NCBI GenBank assembly: GCA_027886175.1
Contig: JAJNNQ010000016.1
Location: 2,769,501-2,833,500, forward strand
DNA length: 64,000 nucleotides
Reading direction: 5' to 3'
Origin: Phylloscopus collybita
Taxonomy: Eukaryota > Chordata > Aves > Passeriformes > Phylloscopidae
Under the pieces are notes generated by a model that made no database searches, had not been told where the DNA came from, and saw only the letters and a program-made list of their open reading frames with translations. Positions 24,401 through 36,604 of this stretch are shown piece by piece. The position numbers and the translations under genes were made by a program. Position 1 is the stretch's first letter. Each line of letters starts with the position of its first letter.

Positions 24401-27366
24401 TGCTGCAAAACTCTTCCAGAACCTCCACAGCTGCTGCCCCTTCTCTCAAAAAGGCTGGTAAAGCATTATATAAATGGCATTGTGGAAGTTGATGCAAATA
24501 GGCTTTGCTCTTTTCCCAAAGCTGCTGAACAGCTTTTGAGTGGGGAATGATGCTGCACCAGCTCCTGGGAGGAGGGGGGGCGTTATTTTAAGCCAGCTAT
24601 AATTCTGGGTTTCTGCAGCTGACAGCTACACTGACTGGGGTGGGAGCTGGCTCCTGTCCCTGGAAAGGAAAACAAAGGGTCCTGCACACCCTGGCTTCTA
24701 AAGCTGCTGGTGGCACTCAGTTACTGCTGGGATTAATGGGGCAGGATGCTGCAAGTGCTTTGAGGCATCATCAGGCACCTCACCCACCCTTACAGCCTGC
24801 TCTGGCAGGCAAAAGAGCCATGAGAACTGCCCTCCCCCGTGGTGATTCACCTCACCTTAGGGCAGGTGGCTGAGCCCTGTCCTGTAGAGAAAAACCTGTG
24901 CTAGCTGGTTGCTTTCAGGTCTTCAGGTGGGGTCTAGTTAACTGAGTCTACACAGCTGTAGTTTGATCATCTGAACTCCCTTCCTGCATCTCGCTTGGCG
25001 AAGGGATAAATCCTTCCAAAAAACATAGTGGGATATTCATTCTTATCAGGAAGTTACCTGCAGTAACTGGTTTGGAGTACTGAGGTTCTTTGTAATGCCC
25101 AGAGTGATCCCACTCCTTCCTGGGAGCCTGTTTTCCAGTTTCTCCATGCTCAGATTGCAGCAGGGCTCATCCCCCAGCCCTCTGGTTTACCTCTTTCCCC
25201 ATGTCCCTGATGCTGTGCAGCATTTCAGGTACTCTGGCTATGCAATCCAGGCTGCCATTCCATCGTGATGCTGGTGTTGATGGTTCCTTCCTTGCTCTCT
25301 CCCCAACTCAGATCTTTAATTCAGCATTTGTGGCTTCCTTTCTTTCAGGAAACCCTATTTCCCATCTTACCTTCCCTGCAGAAGATTAAACCTCGTCACA
25401 GTCTGAGCATCTTTGAATGCCTGTCTGTAACTTGAGATCTGAATTTAGAGCTGCTTTTTATTTCAAGAGCACTGAGCAAAGCAAAACAGGCTCGAGTTTG
25501 TTTAGTGCCATGGATATGCAGAGCAGCATCTCCATCTGTGCTCTTCCTGTTTTGATTTGCTCCATGAAGAGCTGCAGGTGTTACTAGATCCTTCTTTTGG
25601 TTCTGGAGAAATATGTGCCCATGACATTATGCTCAGCTGTGAAAAGTAAAAATGCAGATCTCAGCTGCAACATAAAGATTTTCATGCTTTAAGTTTGACA
25701 AAACAGCAAAAAGCATTACAAGGGATGTTTAGCAGTGTCTTGTATGAGTAACTCAGAGCTGTTCATGTTGGAAACAGACCCAGCAAATGAGGTAAAATTC
25801 AGAAGTTGACAGTTAAGGTATTTTTCCCATATACTCTAGATTTGCCATTTTATGGTGTTCAGATATTTGTTACATGTGCTATTTATCCCACTGTGTTCAC
25901 TAATTAGAATAAGCATCTATGCATATTTAGCTTGCTTTCCTGTATCTTTATCTTGTTGCACAAATATCCTCAAGAGTATGGAACCTCAAGAAGCAAGTAA
26001 AATATCTCTGTAGTGTTTTTAATACCTTCTTAAAAATGAAATTCTCCCTTCACCCCCCAGTTCAGGGGACATTCAGTGTTCACCTGGGCCTCCCTGTTTC
26101 ACTAAGAGAAAAGCAAAGAGAATAGAAAAAATAAGTTGTCCTAATACTGGAGGCAGGAAAAACGAAGAGATGTCACAGACTCTGTGAGTACTTTGATGAG
26201 TTTTGCTTGTGTTTTACTGGGAACTCTGATTTTGTGATGGGAGTTTGGTGAAGCAGCCTGTTGCACTCACTGAGGCTGTTGGAATGGCAGACGTGGGAGG
26301 TTTTGCAGTCCCCAGGCAGCCAGAGCAGCTCTGGATCCACTCCACTCTTGCACTATACACAAGTTGAGGCAGAGGAGCCTTTATCTCCAGAAATGCTTGG
26401 TCTGACCCTGTTTACCCAGCCTGTCTGTGACATTTGGCACTGTAATTGGCACCAGAGTCTGTCTGTCTTTTTCATCTGACATATTACCATGCTGGGAAAT
26501 AAATCCTGTGTGCTGCTGAGCTCCAGCTCCATTCATCAGCTCCCCCCATGCCTGCAGGGGCAGTAGGACCAGTTATAATTCCTCCAGCATGGATTATGTT
26601 CCTGGGTGTCAGAGGAAGCTCCTCCACTCCCTCTGGGTGTCTCTGAGCAGTTTGAAACACGCAGAAGCTGCTGCTTCCACTGACATTTCTCTCCCTTTCT
26701 TCCACACAGAGGCCCTGCCACAAACTCTTCTTTTTAATTTCTCTACTGGTAAAAGGTCACTAGTAAACCATTATCACATCAACAAGAGGAAGAGAGAACA
26801 AAATAGGCAGTTCTTGTCTTTTTTTTGATCAATCTTCTGATATCTGATGTCTTTCTTCAGCAATTTGCAAGTAATTGGGTGAAAGAAAGCCAAGTCCTCA
26901 CAATAATGGAGACCAAGGACATGAACAAGGTCAACATCAAGGCTGAACATTTAACTAAAAGTTGCAGGGTAAACTCTTGAAACAAAAGTCTATGATTTCA
27001 AGCATCTCTGACTTTTTTCCTTGAGCATCAATGAAGATCTATTATGGTTGGTCTCAGACGTGCCAGCCAGCTGAATTAGCTGAAGATTCCTTTCACCTCC
27101 TTGTCCCATGATTCAGGTGTCCCTCAGTTACCTTTTGTAGGTGTTGTGATGTTCAAAATGCTCAGAAGATTATACCTCTGAGGGCTGCCAGGAGCCAGGG
27201 TTTGGTTTTGGTCTACAGCACATGTGGGGAAGCAATGAAGATGAGGTAGGGGGAGATCCATCCCTGTCCAGCAGTGCTGTGTGCTGGGCATTAGGAAAGC
27301 AAGCAGATGAGTCCTAGAACAGGGGTTTCACAAAAATAAAAAGTATGCAAGAGCATCTTGCAGGAC
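21475..27366. other. Unique non-coding DNA, no gene seen
   Basis: The longest stretch without a recognised element. It contains a poly-A tract at 23683-23699 and short T-runs near 23.97 and 24.11 kb. AT-rich unique sequence at 22.6-23.5 and 25.8-26.0 kb could hold conserved non-coding elements, but that needs cross-species alignment. Open frames are under 100 codons. Confidence 0.5.
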
Positions 27367-27367
27367 T

Positions 27368-27460
27368 CTTTTTATCTTTAACCTTTTTTATCATTTAAAC
27401 CTTTTTTTTTTTTACCGTTTAACCCTTTTTTTTATCATTAACCCTTTTTTATCATTAAAG
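27368..27460. repeat. Short degenerate tandem repeat, unit about 20 bp
   Basis: Four to five imperfect copies of a TTTTTTATCATTAACCC-like unit. Unit ends vary (TTTAACC, TTTAAACC, TTTAACCC, TTAACCC) and so does T-run length. No gene is nearby. Confidence 0.75.
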
Positions 27461-27462
27461 AT

Positions 27463-29838
27463 TACAGTTCTGTGTTGTATTTCCAGCCATGGTGCAAAGA
27501 CAAATCTTCTTGAGCAAGTGTTAGGAGCATTTCCTCTTTTCCTGAAGTATTTGTTCATCCACCAACTCCAAATACAGTTACTGATATTTTAAGTTGCCTC
27601 ATTTTCTAACAAGCTTGATTTTAAAACAAGCACCTGAATGTATAATTGCTGAGAAAATTCTAAATTGAGGTGGTGTGGCTTCTGGAATGAAAACAGCTTA
27701 TTTCAAGTCATATTTAGAGGCTGAAGAGGTTGTGTGAGAATCCTTTATCTTCTGCTGCTCCAGGGTTCTGGAAGCAGCTTCATGGTGAGGTGATGTTCTC
27801 TTGGAGAGCTTTGGTGCACTTGGAGCAAACCCCCAGAGTTCAGGCTACATGGCAAGGGTGCTGCAGTGCAGGCTGTGGGAAAAGACAACTTTTCCTTGGC
27901 CAGAACAAACCCCTGGGATCCAAAAGGGCAGGGGATGAAAAGAAGGAAAGGAGAATCATGGACAGGAATAACATCTAAAGCTTTTATGTAAGTTGTCTCA
28001 CCTTGACTTACAGTCAGGGCATGTTATTCTTGATGGCACTCCAGTTATAAAATGAAGAGATTGCAGCAGCCTCAGATGAGCTTTCAACTGGATCATTTGC
28101 ACATAGCTAACATTAAAAAAAAAGTGCTGTGTGATTCATATTATTATTATTATTCTGTGATATGGTATTTATTTTAGGTTGTTCCCACATTTCCTGGTGT
28201 TTAAAATACTTTGGAATAATTGCTACCACAAAATTACGAGGTTGTGTTTGTCAAGAAATGTGAGTATGACACTTAGGATTTTGGAAGCTGGGATCCTACC
28301 AAAATCTTGGATTGCAGATATGCTGGATAATAGAAGGATGAATATTTGTCTATAAATAACCTCAGTAGATTCAGAATTCCACAGGGCTGAGGAAAATAAG
28401 GCAACAGCCTTCTTTGACTTGGGTTTCCCCCAAGTGTTTAGGAAGTTATTCTGGTACATAGAAACCTGACTTTGCAATGCACTCTTAGGAGCTGAAGGAA
28501 CTTTTTAGCTGTGCCCCTCTGAGAGTGGGAATTGCCAGTGAAAAGAAGGGTGAGGAGAGATGGGATGTCACCATTTGGTAAATCTGTGAGCTGCACACAC
28601 ACGTGTGGATTGCTGGAGTTGTGTGTCTCACCCTGCCTATTGGATGGTCACCCCAAATTCTACTCAAATGCACATTTTCGCTGAGCTTTCTCGTTAAGGA
28701 ACACAGGATTGTGTTTTTTGACAAGAAGGAATGGACTCCACAATTAAATATCAGACTAGAGATGGATTTATGAAAGTATTTCAGGTGCTTAAGCCCCAGA
28801 GGAAACATGGAACAGGGAAGAGGGGGAAAAGTGTGTGCTTGATGATGGATCCATACTAGAGGAGAAAAAAAATAATGCTAGAGTAGTCAGTGTCTTCCTT
28901 CTGTTGGAAAAAGCAGAGGTGAAATTTCAATTTGACACTCCCACAAAAATCTTTATCTGGTGCTTAGGAAGCTTTATGGTTCTTAGCCAAGCTGTTCTGT
29001 GTGTGCCCCTGCTGACCATGTAAATACTGTTGGATGTCCCTTCCAGGATGCACCTCAGCTTCTGGTTCAAACATCCACAGCTTTTAGGCACACTGAAATC
29101 CTGGAATTAATACCAGAGACCTTTCCAAGTGGTAAAGGGTTTTGTTGGCACCAATCAGCCCTGCTTGGGTTTCTCCCACCATTCAAGCCCTCAGCTGCCT
29201 GTGGCTGGTTGAAGTAATTTGTAGCTGTTGCACAGTTATCTTCATCATTTTACATGGGGATTAAGTGTGTGGTAAAGTAGTTACTTGAGTGCTTGATGTT
29301 TCTGTGAGCCAGAATGCAACATAACAATGGTTCAAGCTGCCTTCCCTTGGATTGCTGGCAGGTTGGCTCTGGGATGTGTGTTCAGCAGTTTGACACGGCT
29401 CTAAAGGGATGTTAGCACTCCTCAGCCTGGCCTGAGCCCCTGGAAAGGCACTGCAGCACACAAAGACATGTGCAGATGTTTTTATCCTCACTGGTTTTGT
29501 GATTTGCACTTTGTGTTGGGGGCCCTGTTGTGACTTGTTTAAAGAGAATGCGAATTTATTGTTGTGTTTTGCAGGAATGACAACACTCTGTCTTGTACCA
29601 GGGATTTAAACATTCTGCCATTAGTGAGCAAGGGGTGAGAGAAGGGAAGTGCTGGTTCAAGAGGGGCATAACTCAGCAAATTTCTTATTTGCTCAAGTCT
29701 GTGAAGCCATTAAACAGTTCTTCCTTTTCACAGGAAGATCACGAGTTTGATTTTTGTGGAATCTATCAAGCCCAATTCCTCTATTTAACCTTATTTAAAT
29801 TTATTTACTTACTTCCCTTTGGCCATTAAAACATGTGG
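27463..29838. other. Unique non-coding DNA, no gene seen
   Basis: Holds an ATT microsatellite of about five units near 28140-28154. No exon or transposon was recognised. Confidence 0.5.
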
Positions 29839-29877
29839 ATTATATATATATATATATATATTTATTTTTTTTTTTTT
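29839..29877. repeat. (TA)n microsatellite followed by poly-T
   Basis: About eleven TA dinucleotides run directly into a T-rich run. An A/C-rich patch follows at 29880-29945. Confidence 0.9.
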
Positions 29878-30657
29878 GTAAAAAGTCATCTTTTAAAAAA
29901 CCAAAACAACAAAAATCCACACTCAAAACAATAAACACCCCCCAAACCTACTAACAGTTCCTCACACTAAATAGAGACCACGATGTGTAGCAGGTCTTCC
30001 TGTCTGATGGCTCTTTGTTGTGACTATGAGGAAGATTGTCTTTGCTTTCTTTTTTTTTCACACCTGTCACAGATCGACTTTATTTCCCAACTCCAGAGGG
30101 ATCCTGAGAAAATACAAAGATGGAACCTTATTTTTCATCTGGTTTGTGGTACAGGGTTTTGTAAGATAATTCCTCATCCACATCATTCAGAGACTTAGAT
30201 TTGACTGGTTTTTTTCCAGGGTTGCATTGTTGTTGAGCGCATTTTCCCCCCTTTTTAAATTTCAGACTTCTGTACCACTTCCAACCTTTCTTTTTTTATT
30301 CAGCTCCTTTTGTGCCCACTCTGCGTGTTGCCAGTTCTGCTTTCAAGTCCTCCCTTTGCTGTTCTTGTCAGGAGAGAGATTTATTTTGCACGGCTTCTCT
30401 CAGCTCTCCTGCCTCTGTGAGGATGTGGCAGTGTACACCTCTGGCACTCCCATCTTAGATTTTGCTTACTTTTATTTTTTGCCACTGCATCCTTTATAAA
30501 CCTGCATCTGGTCTCTTGTTATTTTCTCTGGAATCCCTTCAGCTTGCTTCCTTTCTGCCTGGGAGTTTGGGCTCTTGGAATTCAGGGCTTTTTGTGGAGA
30601 GGGTGGCAGTGACAAAACCTGAAGTGTTCCCCTTCCCTCAGCCCCCCAAGGTCAGCT

Positions 30658-31110
30658 GCTAGCTCAGATTTAGGGAGGTTAGGGTGAGGGGAATGTTCAG
30701 GATAGGGACATAAAACCAAAAGTGGCTCTTACCCTGAGATGTGTTCCAAGGTTTATTCCAAGAAGGGGATCCCAGGGTGAAAGAGGGTGAACCTGGAGGG
30801 AAAGGGGGTTTTATGCATTTCAGGGTAGGGGGCAGGTCAGAGTCAAGGGGCAGGTAGGGTTTCACAGGGAGGGGATGCCAGAGGGAATACAACAAAAACC
30901 GTGTCTCCAGGAGCTGCCCCTTACAAGGAGGTCTGTGGGGTCAGGCCTTGGCGTGTGTGCCTGCAGCCCTCCTGATCCAGCAAGGTTCCCCACAGAGAAC
31001 AGTGTGGTTCTCCCTGGAGAGCAGTGACCAAGGGGTGAGGTGTGACCCCTGCTGCCCCCCAGCTCTGTTGCCTGAGCACCAAGCTCTGAATCTGCTGCTG
31101 ACATTCCCGT
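30658..31110 (-). mobile_element. Candidate LTR-like element
   Basis: A GC-richer block than its surroundings. On the minus strand it has AATAAA (complement of 30752-30757) about 95 bp before a TGCTAG left edge that would be the 3' terminus. G-rich runs (TTTAGGGAGGTTAGGGTGAGGGG, split at 30670-30691) fill the would-be U5. No second copy exists in the window and no target duplication was found. It could instead be unrelated GC-rich unique sequence. Confidence 0.35.
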
Positions 31111-31174
31111 GTTTCATCGTCCCTTTGTGTTTTAGGTACATCTTCTCAGACTGATGGCTGTTTAATCTCCCCCC

Positions 31175-31715
31175 CTGCCCCGTTGGAGAGGATGAAGTAG
31201 CTAGGCCCTGCAGAGATGATTTATTAGTAAAAGATTCTAAGAATATGAAACCTACAAGAAGAATAGAATTGAAAGCAAGATTTGAACTGTAGGGTGCTGG
31301 GCATGAAGAGGGTGATTAGGTTAGCTGAAAAGACTTGGCTGGGTGAGTCAGTGACACCCCTGCCAAGACAAAAGGATGAAGAAGGAGTTGAACCTTCTCA
31401 GGTAGCAAGAAAAAGGTGGGTTTCACAGGTTTTTGGTATGTAGAGTAGTATTGTAATGTTGTAGTTCCCATAGGCTGTATGTAGATTCTGTAGGTTTTCT
31501 ATCTTGAGGTGATTGGTTGATGCTCATTAGAATATTCACGATAGAAAGGGTTAAAATAGAATGTAACAGGTAAATCTCTCTCTTGCTCTGCTGGATCCCT
31601 GTCCCCTTAGACTGATGGACTCCTCCCCAGTCAGGCTGCCTTCCCACGACCAATAAACCACGTGTCCCAAAGAGTATCCTGGTCTTCAGATCATCTCTCT
31701 CATCGGACACTAACA
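31175..31715 (+). mobile_element. Candidate LTR, + strand
   Basis: LTR-like signal order: an inverted CCAAT (ATTGG near 31512), a TATA-like TTAAAATAG near 31551, AATAAA at 31652-31657, and a U5-like end at CACTAACA (31715). It sits immediately upstream of undetermined sequence that the 31953-32701 LTR has entered, so the area looks like nested retroviral debris. The left edge is approximate and the family was not recognised. Confidence 0.5.
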
Positions 31716-31952
31716 GCATGTTTTCCAATACCCCCCCACCCCCGGTGTCCTGTTATGTAGCAGAATTTCTTAGAGAATGTGGGCACGAGGTATTTTGGGA
31801 TGAGATTTGAACTGCCCCAAACTGGGCCTCAGTTTCAGGCCTGTCTAGGAGTAGACAGACCTGTGTCGCAGTTAGAAATTCATCTTAAGGCGTGTTTTAG
31901 TGTTAGATAGCACAGTTATAGTGTGGTTATGGTGGCTTCCTTAAGGAGGGTA
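31716..31952. other. Undetermined sequence upstream of the inserted LTR
   Basis: Begins with a C-run, then TGTCCTGTTATG. With the downstream LTR removed, it joins 32702 onward at the shared GGGT. It may be internal or flanking sequence of an older retroviral element, but no gag, pol or primer-binding site was recognised. Confidence 0.35.
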
Positions 31953-32701
31953 TGTCTTGGTTTGGAAAGACAGGTCTCTGCCAGGGAAAGCTGGAGTTTC
32001 CCTTAGAATGGAGAATGTAAACCCCTCAACCCCTCCAAATTATAATTTTGCAATTAAGGGCTTTCAGGCAAAGATTTGGGAATAGGAATAACAGTTCTTT
32101 ACTAGGAATATTTACAATACAAATGTAGTAGAAAACAAAACCACCCAACCAAACCAGCAAACAAACAACAGTTTTGGAGAACCCTGACAGAGTCAGAGCT
32201 ACAGCCTGACACCCTGTTGGTCAGGGTGTTGGGAGCAGTCCAAAAGTGAGTCCTCCTGGAGTGGCAGATGTGGTTCTGGTGGAGCAGAGATGATCCTGTA
32301 GAACAAGGGTCCAGGTAGTGATGAAAAGGGTCCAGTCTTCCTCCCAGAAATCGGGTAAAGCTGGATGCCTTCTTGTTCTTGTGTCTCAGTTTTATCCAGG
32401 TAGGAATGGTTGGCTCCCTCCACTGAGTGGAGCATCTCACAATGGGATGATGGAATGTGGATGTACTGCTTTGGGGAGGGCATAGTTTGGGGATGTGTTT
32501 GTTTGGGGAGGTGTTAATGGCCCATTAGCAGAAAAATATCCCCCTGGAGGGAAGACTGGTGGATGAACAGATAAGAAACACTGCCCTCCAGTTGGCCCAT
32601 TGACAAAAGACACCCGCCCTACTCCTCCCAGAGTAAAGAAGAACAGTGCTTTCAGCAGATGAAAACAGAATACACATTTTTGTTTTCCATAACCCAGGAC
32701 A
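31953..32701 (-). mobile_element. Solo LTR, TGTCTTGG family, copy 2
   Basis: About 750 bp with termini TGTCTTGG and CCAGGACA, flanked by GGGTA (31948-31952) and GGGTG (32702-32706), a 4-of-5 target duplication. It is co-linear with 13600-14347 and carries small indels, including an extra TTTGGGGAGGGCATAG-containing insertion near 32470-32495. It has no internal region. Divergence from copy 1 is modest, so both insertions belong to one wave of activity. The minus-strand open frame inside it is shared with copy 1 and is not a gene. Confidence 0.85.
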
Positions 32702-34570
32702 GGGTGAAATTGTTTACATTCTTTTTACACTGAATGCCAATTAGAAAACACCTGTAACTGTAAACTATCTGAAACTGTATTTAACCCCCCTCAGGAGAAT
32801 ACACGGAGAATGCATGATCTAACCATGTTGGCCATATGTGTGTTGCTCTGACCAGCTTCCCATGTTAATTAGGAGTCCCCTGGTTTCACTGTTACCTCTG
32901 GGTTTGTTGCATGCTGGAGACAACGAGTCATGAGGGGTTAACACCAACAAGTTCTTGTATAATCCATCTTGCCTTGTTCCTCAAGTTTGGCTGCAGCCTA
33001 TAATGGAAATGCAGAGAAGGGAAATGTGGCACCCATAGGGGATGCACTGAAAAGGTCATTTTTTGTGTTTGCCTGTCCCGCTGCTTTGAGAAACCACTCG
33101 AGCGTGCTCACCTCGCTTATGTCTGGAAACCTTTTTTATTTCTATATTCAGTCTTCCTTTGTGCCTTGCTGCGGCGCAGAAGGAGTTGTCAGAGATCTCT
33201 CCTTGAGGATGGCACCTCTGAGTGGTGGGACTGGAGCCAAGGGAAGCCTCGTGTTCGTGCCAGCAAACTGCTCCTGTTCCCCTGTGCCCCACCTGGGAAT
33301 GCTGCAGATTTATGGTTTGGTGTGGTTCCTTGCAAAAGAACAAATCCAGCTTTGTAGCTGCAGCTGGAGCTGGGAGGGAAGCTACACAAGATGAATTTCA
33401 CCCCTAAGTGTTTTCCTGTTTGCCATTTATTTGAAATTCACCTATGGAAGTAACACTAAGCACTGGTGATGGGTTGTTTGTTAAGGAACACGGGAAATCA
33501 TTTAAATGTTTGTGATGTAAGAAGAAAAGCATGTTTTAAATGAGTTAAGGAGCTCCACAAGGGGAAATACACAATAAATGGTATCACAAAAAGATGGAAA
33601 CGGGTGAGGGGGGCCAAAAATCAAAATAACTGAGTATTTATAAGCCTTGTTTACTCTATGCTTTAACTAAGGACTCTAAGTAGTTGTAAAATTGCAGTGT
33701 CCATGAGTTGGTGGGTCCCAGGCTGCTTCTGGAATTCTGGAAATCCCCCCATGGATAGACTTCCATGGTCTCCATGCCTTGACAAAATCACTTCATATAA
33801 ATCACTCAAAGTACAGATAGCTTAAATTTTCCAACAGGCAGAGAAAAAAAATCCAACAACTTTCCTTATTTTTAATTTAAGCAAAACATTAAGATAACTT
33901 CATACAATAAAATACGACGACAACTTCACATAAATTAATAATATTGAGACATTTCCTTTTATCCTGGTAATTGTTATGTAAAAGGAGCTTCAAAATACTC
34001 CAACTAGTAGGAACAAAACTTTTGCTGCAGAAAACATTGCCAGGCCATTTGCTTCCATTTTTTAAATGCTGAAAAAATATCCCTCTTCTTAGGCTGGGGG
34101 AAAAAATAGTGTGGAAATATATTTTTGTTAGAATATATGAGCAAATATATGTTGCAGTAAAATGCTGAACAAAAGATGTTTATTTATAGGTAACTTTCCT
34201 CCAGTGAATAAAGAAGTCTAAGCTTTGATGCATTGGGCTGACAGCATCAAGGATCTTTATCTACCTGCACACCTGGCCAAGCCAGGTAGGTATTTCCAGC
34301 AATGTCAGACCCATAGAAAACATGGGATAGGATGTACATTCAAAAATTCCAGAGAAAATGTGCTCCCCTGTGCATTTTTACCAAGGGTTTTGCTTGGTTT
34401 TTCTTGCTTACCTCAATTGTTGACTGCTGGTTTTGAATTCCTTCTGCAGGATTAACATGTTTTATTTCCCCACTCTGGTGCACACGTGAATGCCATGCAA
34501 TTCTTAGGAATGTGTGGGCATCAAAACCAGGAGAGAGAGCCTTGCTTTAGGGCTGAGCTCCCACAGAGCT
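32702..34570. other. Non-coding DNA after the LTR cluster, no gene seen
   Basis: The first 250 bp (TGTTTACATTC, CTGTAACTGTAAAC) may belong to the older element split by the LTR. About eight CpGs cluster at 33.06-33.26 kb, where open frames overlap on both strands without recognised domains. AT-rich unique sequence follows from 33.8 kb. Confidence 0.4.
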
Positions 34571-34588
34571 GTAAAATAATTATTTTAC
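34571..34588. repeat. Perfect 18-bp palindrome
   Basis: GTAAAATAATTATTTTAC is self-complementary without a spacer and is followed by TATACATTATTATAC. It lies 20 bp before a duplicated segment. Confidence 0.85.
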
Positions 34589-34608
34589 ATTATACATTAT
34601 TATACATC

Positions 34609-34774
34609 TGATAACCCAGACCTCTGAGAATCCAATGTAATACAAAACTTGGAGTTTAGCTTTTCCCAAACTTCCAGAAGACTCAGATCCAAGGGTTGTT
34701 GTTTGGGGTTTTTTTATGCCTGGGGGAAGATCAGATACAGCAGTGTGGGTTTTTTTTTTTTTGTTTCACCTCTA
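34609..34774 (+). repeat. Direct duplication A, copy 1
   Basis: About 166 bp closely matching 36415-36604 in the same orientation. Shared landmarks are GATAACCCAGACCTCTGAG, AGACTCAGATCCAAGGG and GGGGGAAGATCAGATACAGC. Apart from a block of about 29 bp missing here and T-run length changes, I count about four substitutions. No LTR termini or CR1 sequence are evident. Confidence 0.9.
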
Positions 34775-36414
34775 ATTAAACCAGGAGAGCTTTGAATGTT
34801 TAGAAGCTTTGGGACATGCCTTATGCCCCCATTGCAGAGCATCCCATGAGCCATCTGCTGACCCCACTGCCCCTTCTTCAGGTATAAAAGAAAAAATTTC
34901 TCTGTTAAAGAAGGCAGAAAGGTGATGGGTGGAAATTGGACCCAGCAATGGGTAACAGGTGCTGCTGTTTCGTGCTCTCATCATGCACTGCACCTCCTCA
35001 ACACATTCCATTAGTGCAAGGGGGTGAAAGGTAACCTTCTCTATAGCACAAGAGACTGAAAGTTGGTATTTGACCCAGAAAACACAGGTGATTTGCACCC
35101 TAAGCCCTGGCTGGCTGCCTTGCAAGAGAAAAGAGCAATTGTTTCAAACAGAAACAATTCTCCACCTTCTGCATTACTGCAACAGGAGTCCATCACCTCT
35201 GGGAGTGAGCAGCTTCAAAACTTAGGAGAGTTAGAAGGAGGGCAGATAGCAAACTCTTCCCTTTAAATAATTCAGTGCCTTTCCTTGCTTTTATCTGTCA
35301 TCCATTGTGAGCTGTTTGTTTTTATTCCCTCCTAGGGGGGGGATGTTGCAGACAGGAGTGTCCCATCCCTCTTTATTGACTCATGCTGCTGCTACTACTT
35401 TTATGGCACCTGCCTGCTTTGCAGTTGGCTTCAGTATTATGGTCTGTAGCTGCAGTCCTCATGTCCTCTGCCAGCCAGGCAGGCGTGAATCATGGCAGGA
35501 AAACACATGCCAGTGCTCACTGCTGGGATTGAGGCTGGGGCTGGGTTAATTAGGAAAAGGCCCTGGAAAGAGACATGCAAAGAGCCACAAATAACAGGAA
35601 GCCTCACAGCTTGAGGGTTGACCAGGACTGTTTGGAAGCACCATCTCCTCAAACAGAGAGGATGAAGGATGTCAGAGATGCACAGAGAGTTCTTTGTAAA
35701 CCACGAGTTGCCACGTGTGTGAGCAGCAGAGCAGACTGGGTAACAGGAGCTCTGCTGTTGTTTTAGCCCCCTTTAGAAGCCAAAATTTTAAACAATTACT
35801 AGTCTATCTTCAAAAAATCAGCACCACCTGGTGCTGTTTTAAATAATGCACTGGCAAAAGATGTGTTTATCGTTTAATTTCAGATCTGTCCATTAATTTC
35901 AAGACCGTCCCCTTTCATATTTCTGGTTGGATTGTTCAACCTTGTAGCAGCTGTGTCATCTCAGCCTTTGTCTAATGATAAAATCATAGTACACAGTGCA
36001 CTTACTGCTGAAATTTATCAAAACTTTCACGAGAAGTCCAGCTTTCTCTCTGTCACAAGGGTTATAATGAGAGAAGTTTATTACCAGCATTTTTCAGAGA
36101 GTTAGACGTACCAGTCATTTCCAAACAATTCAGCAAGAGGCTTTTGTTGTATAATGTATATTCTGGTTTTTGTGACATACTGTGGAAGCAAAAATTTTTG
36201 CCATTTTAAAAACACACGCTTCTGTTTCATAAACTAAAGCCCATAATTTAGTGGAATCTTTAGATGCCTTTGGGTAGAAGCCTGCTTTTGTCAGAATGTG
36301 GGGTTTTTTTTCCCTGAAATGTATGGAATAAAAAAAAATTAAATCATTATTTTGCTATCACTATCAAATTTTTTCAAACCCAGCAGTTTTTAATTTGATA
36401 TCTATGTCATCTCA
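34775..36414. other. Unique non-coding DNA, no gene seen
   Basis: Lies between the two copies of duplication A. It contains a GC-richer half (34.8-35.8 kb) with non-recognisable open frames of up to 117 codons, then AT-rich sequence. Confidence 0.5.
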
Positions 36415-36604
36415 TGATAACCCAGACCTCTGAGAATCCAATGTAATACAAGTTTTAGGTGAGGACTGCCCAGAACTGCAGCACTTGGGGTTCAGCTTTT
36501 CCCAAACTGTCAGAAGACTCAGATCCAAGGGTTGTTGTTTGGGGTTTTTTATGCCTGGGGGAAGATCAGATACAGCAGTGTGGTTTTTTTTTGTTTCACC
36601 TCTA
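36415..36604 (+). repeat. Direct duplication A, copy 2
   Basis: The longer copy of the segment at 34609-34774. It includes an extra block around 36451-36480 (GGTGAGGACTGCCCAG) between ATACAAG and CACTTGGGG that copy 1 lacks. The two starts lie about 1.8 kb apart. If copy 1 derived from this one, a deletion of about 29 bp accompanied or followed the duplication; direction is not determinable here. Confidence 0.9.

Noticed and set aside
30667..30691. Interstitial telomere-like TTAGGG motifs
   Set aside because: Only two TTAGGG units, separated by other bases; not an array.
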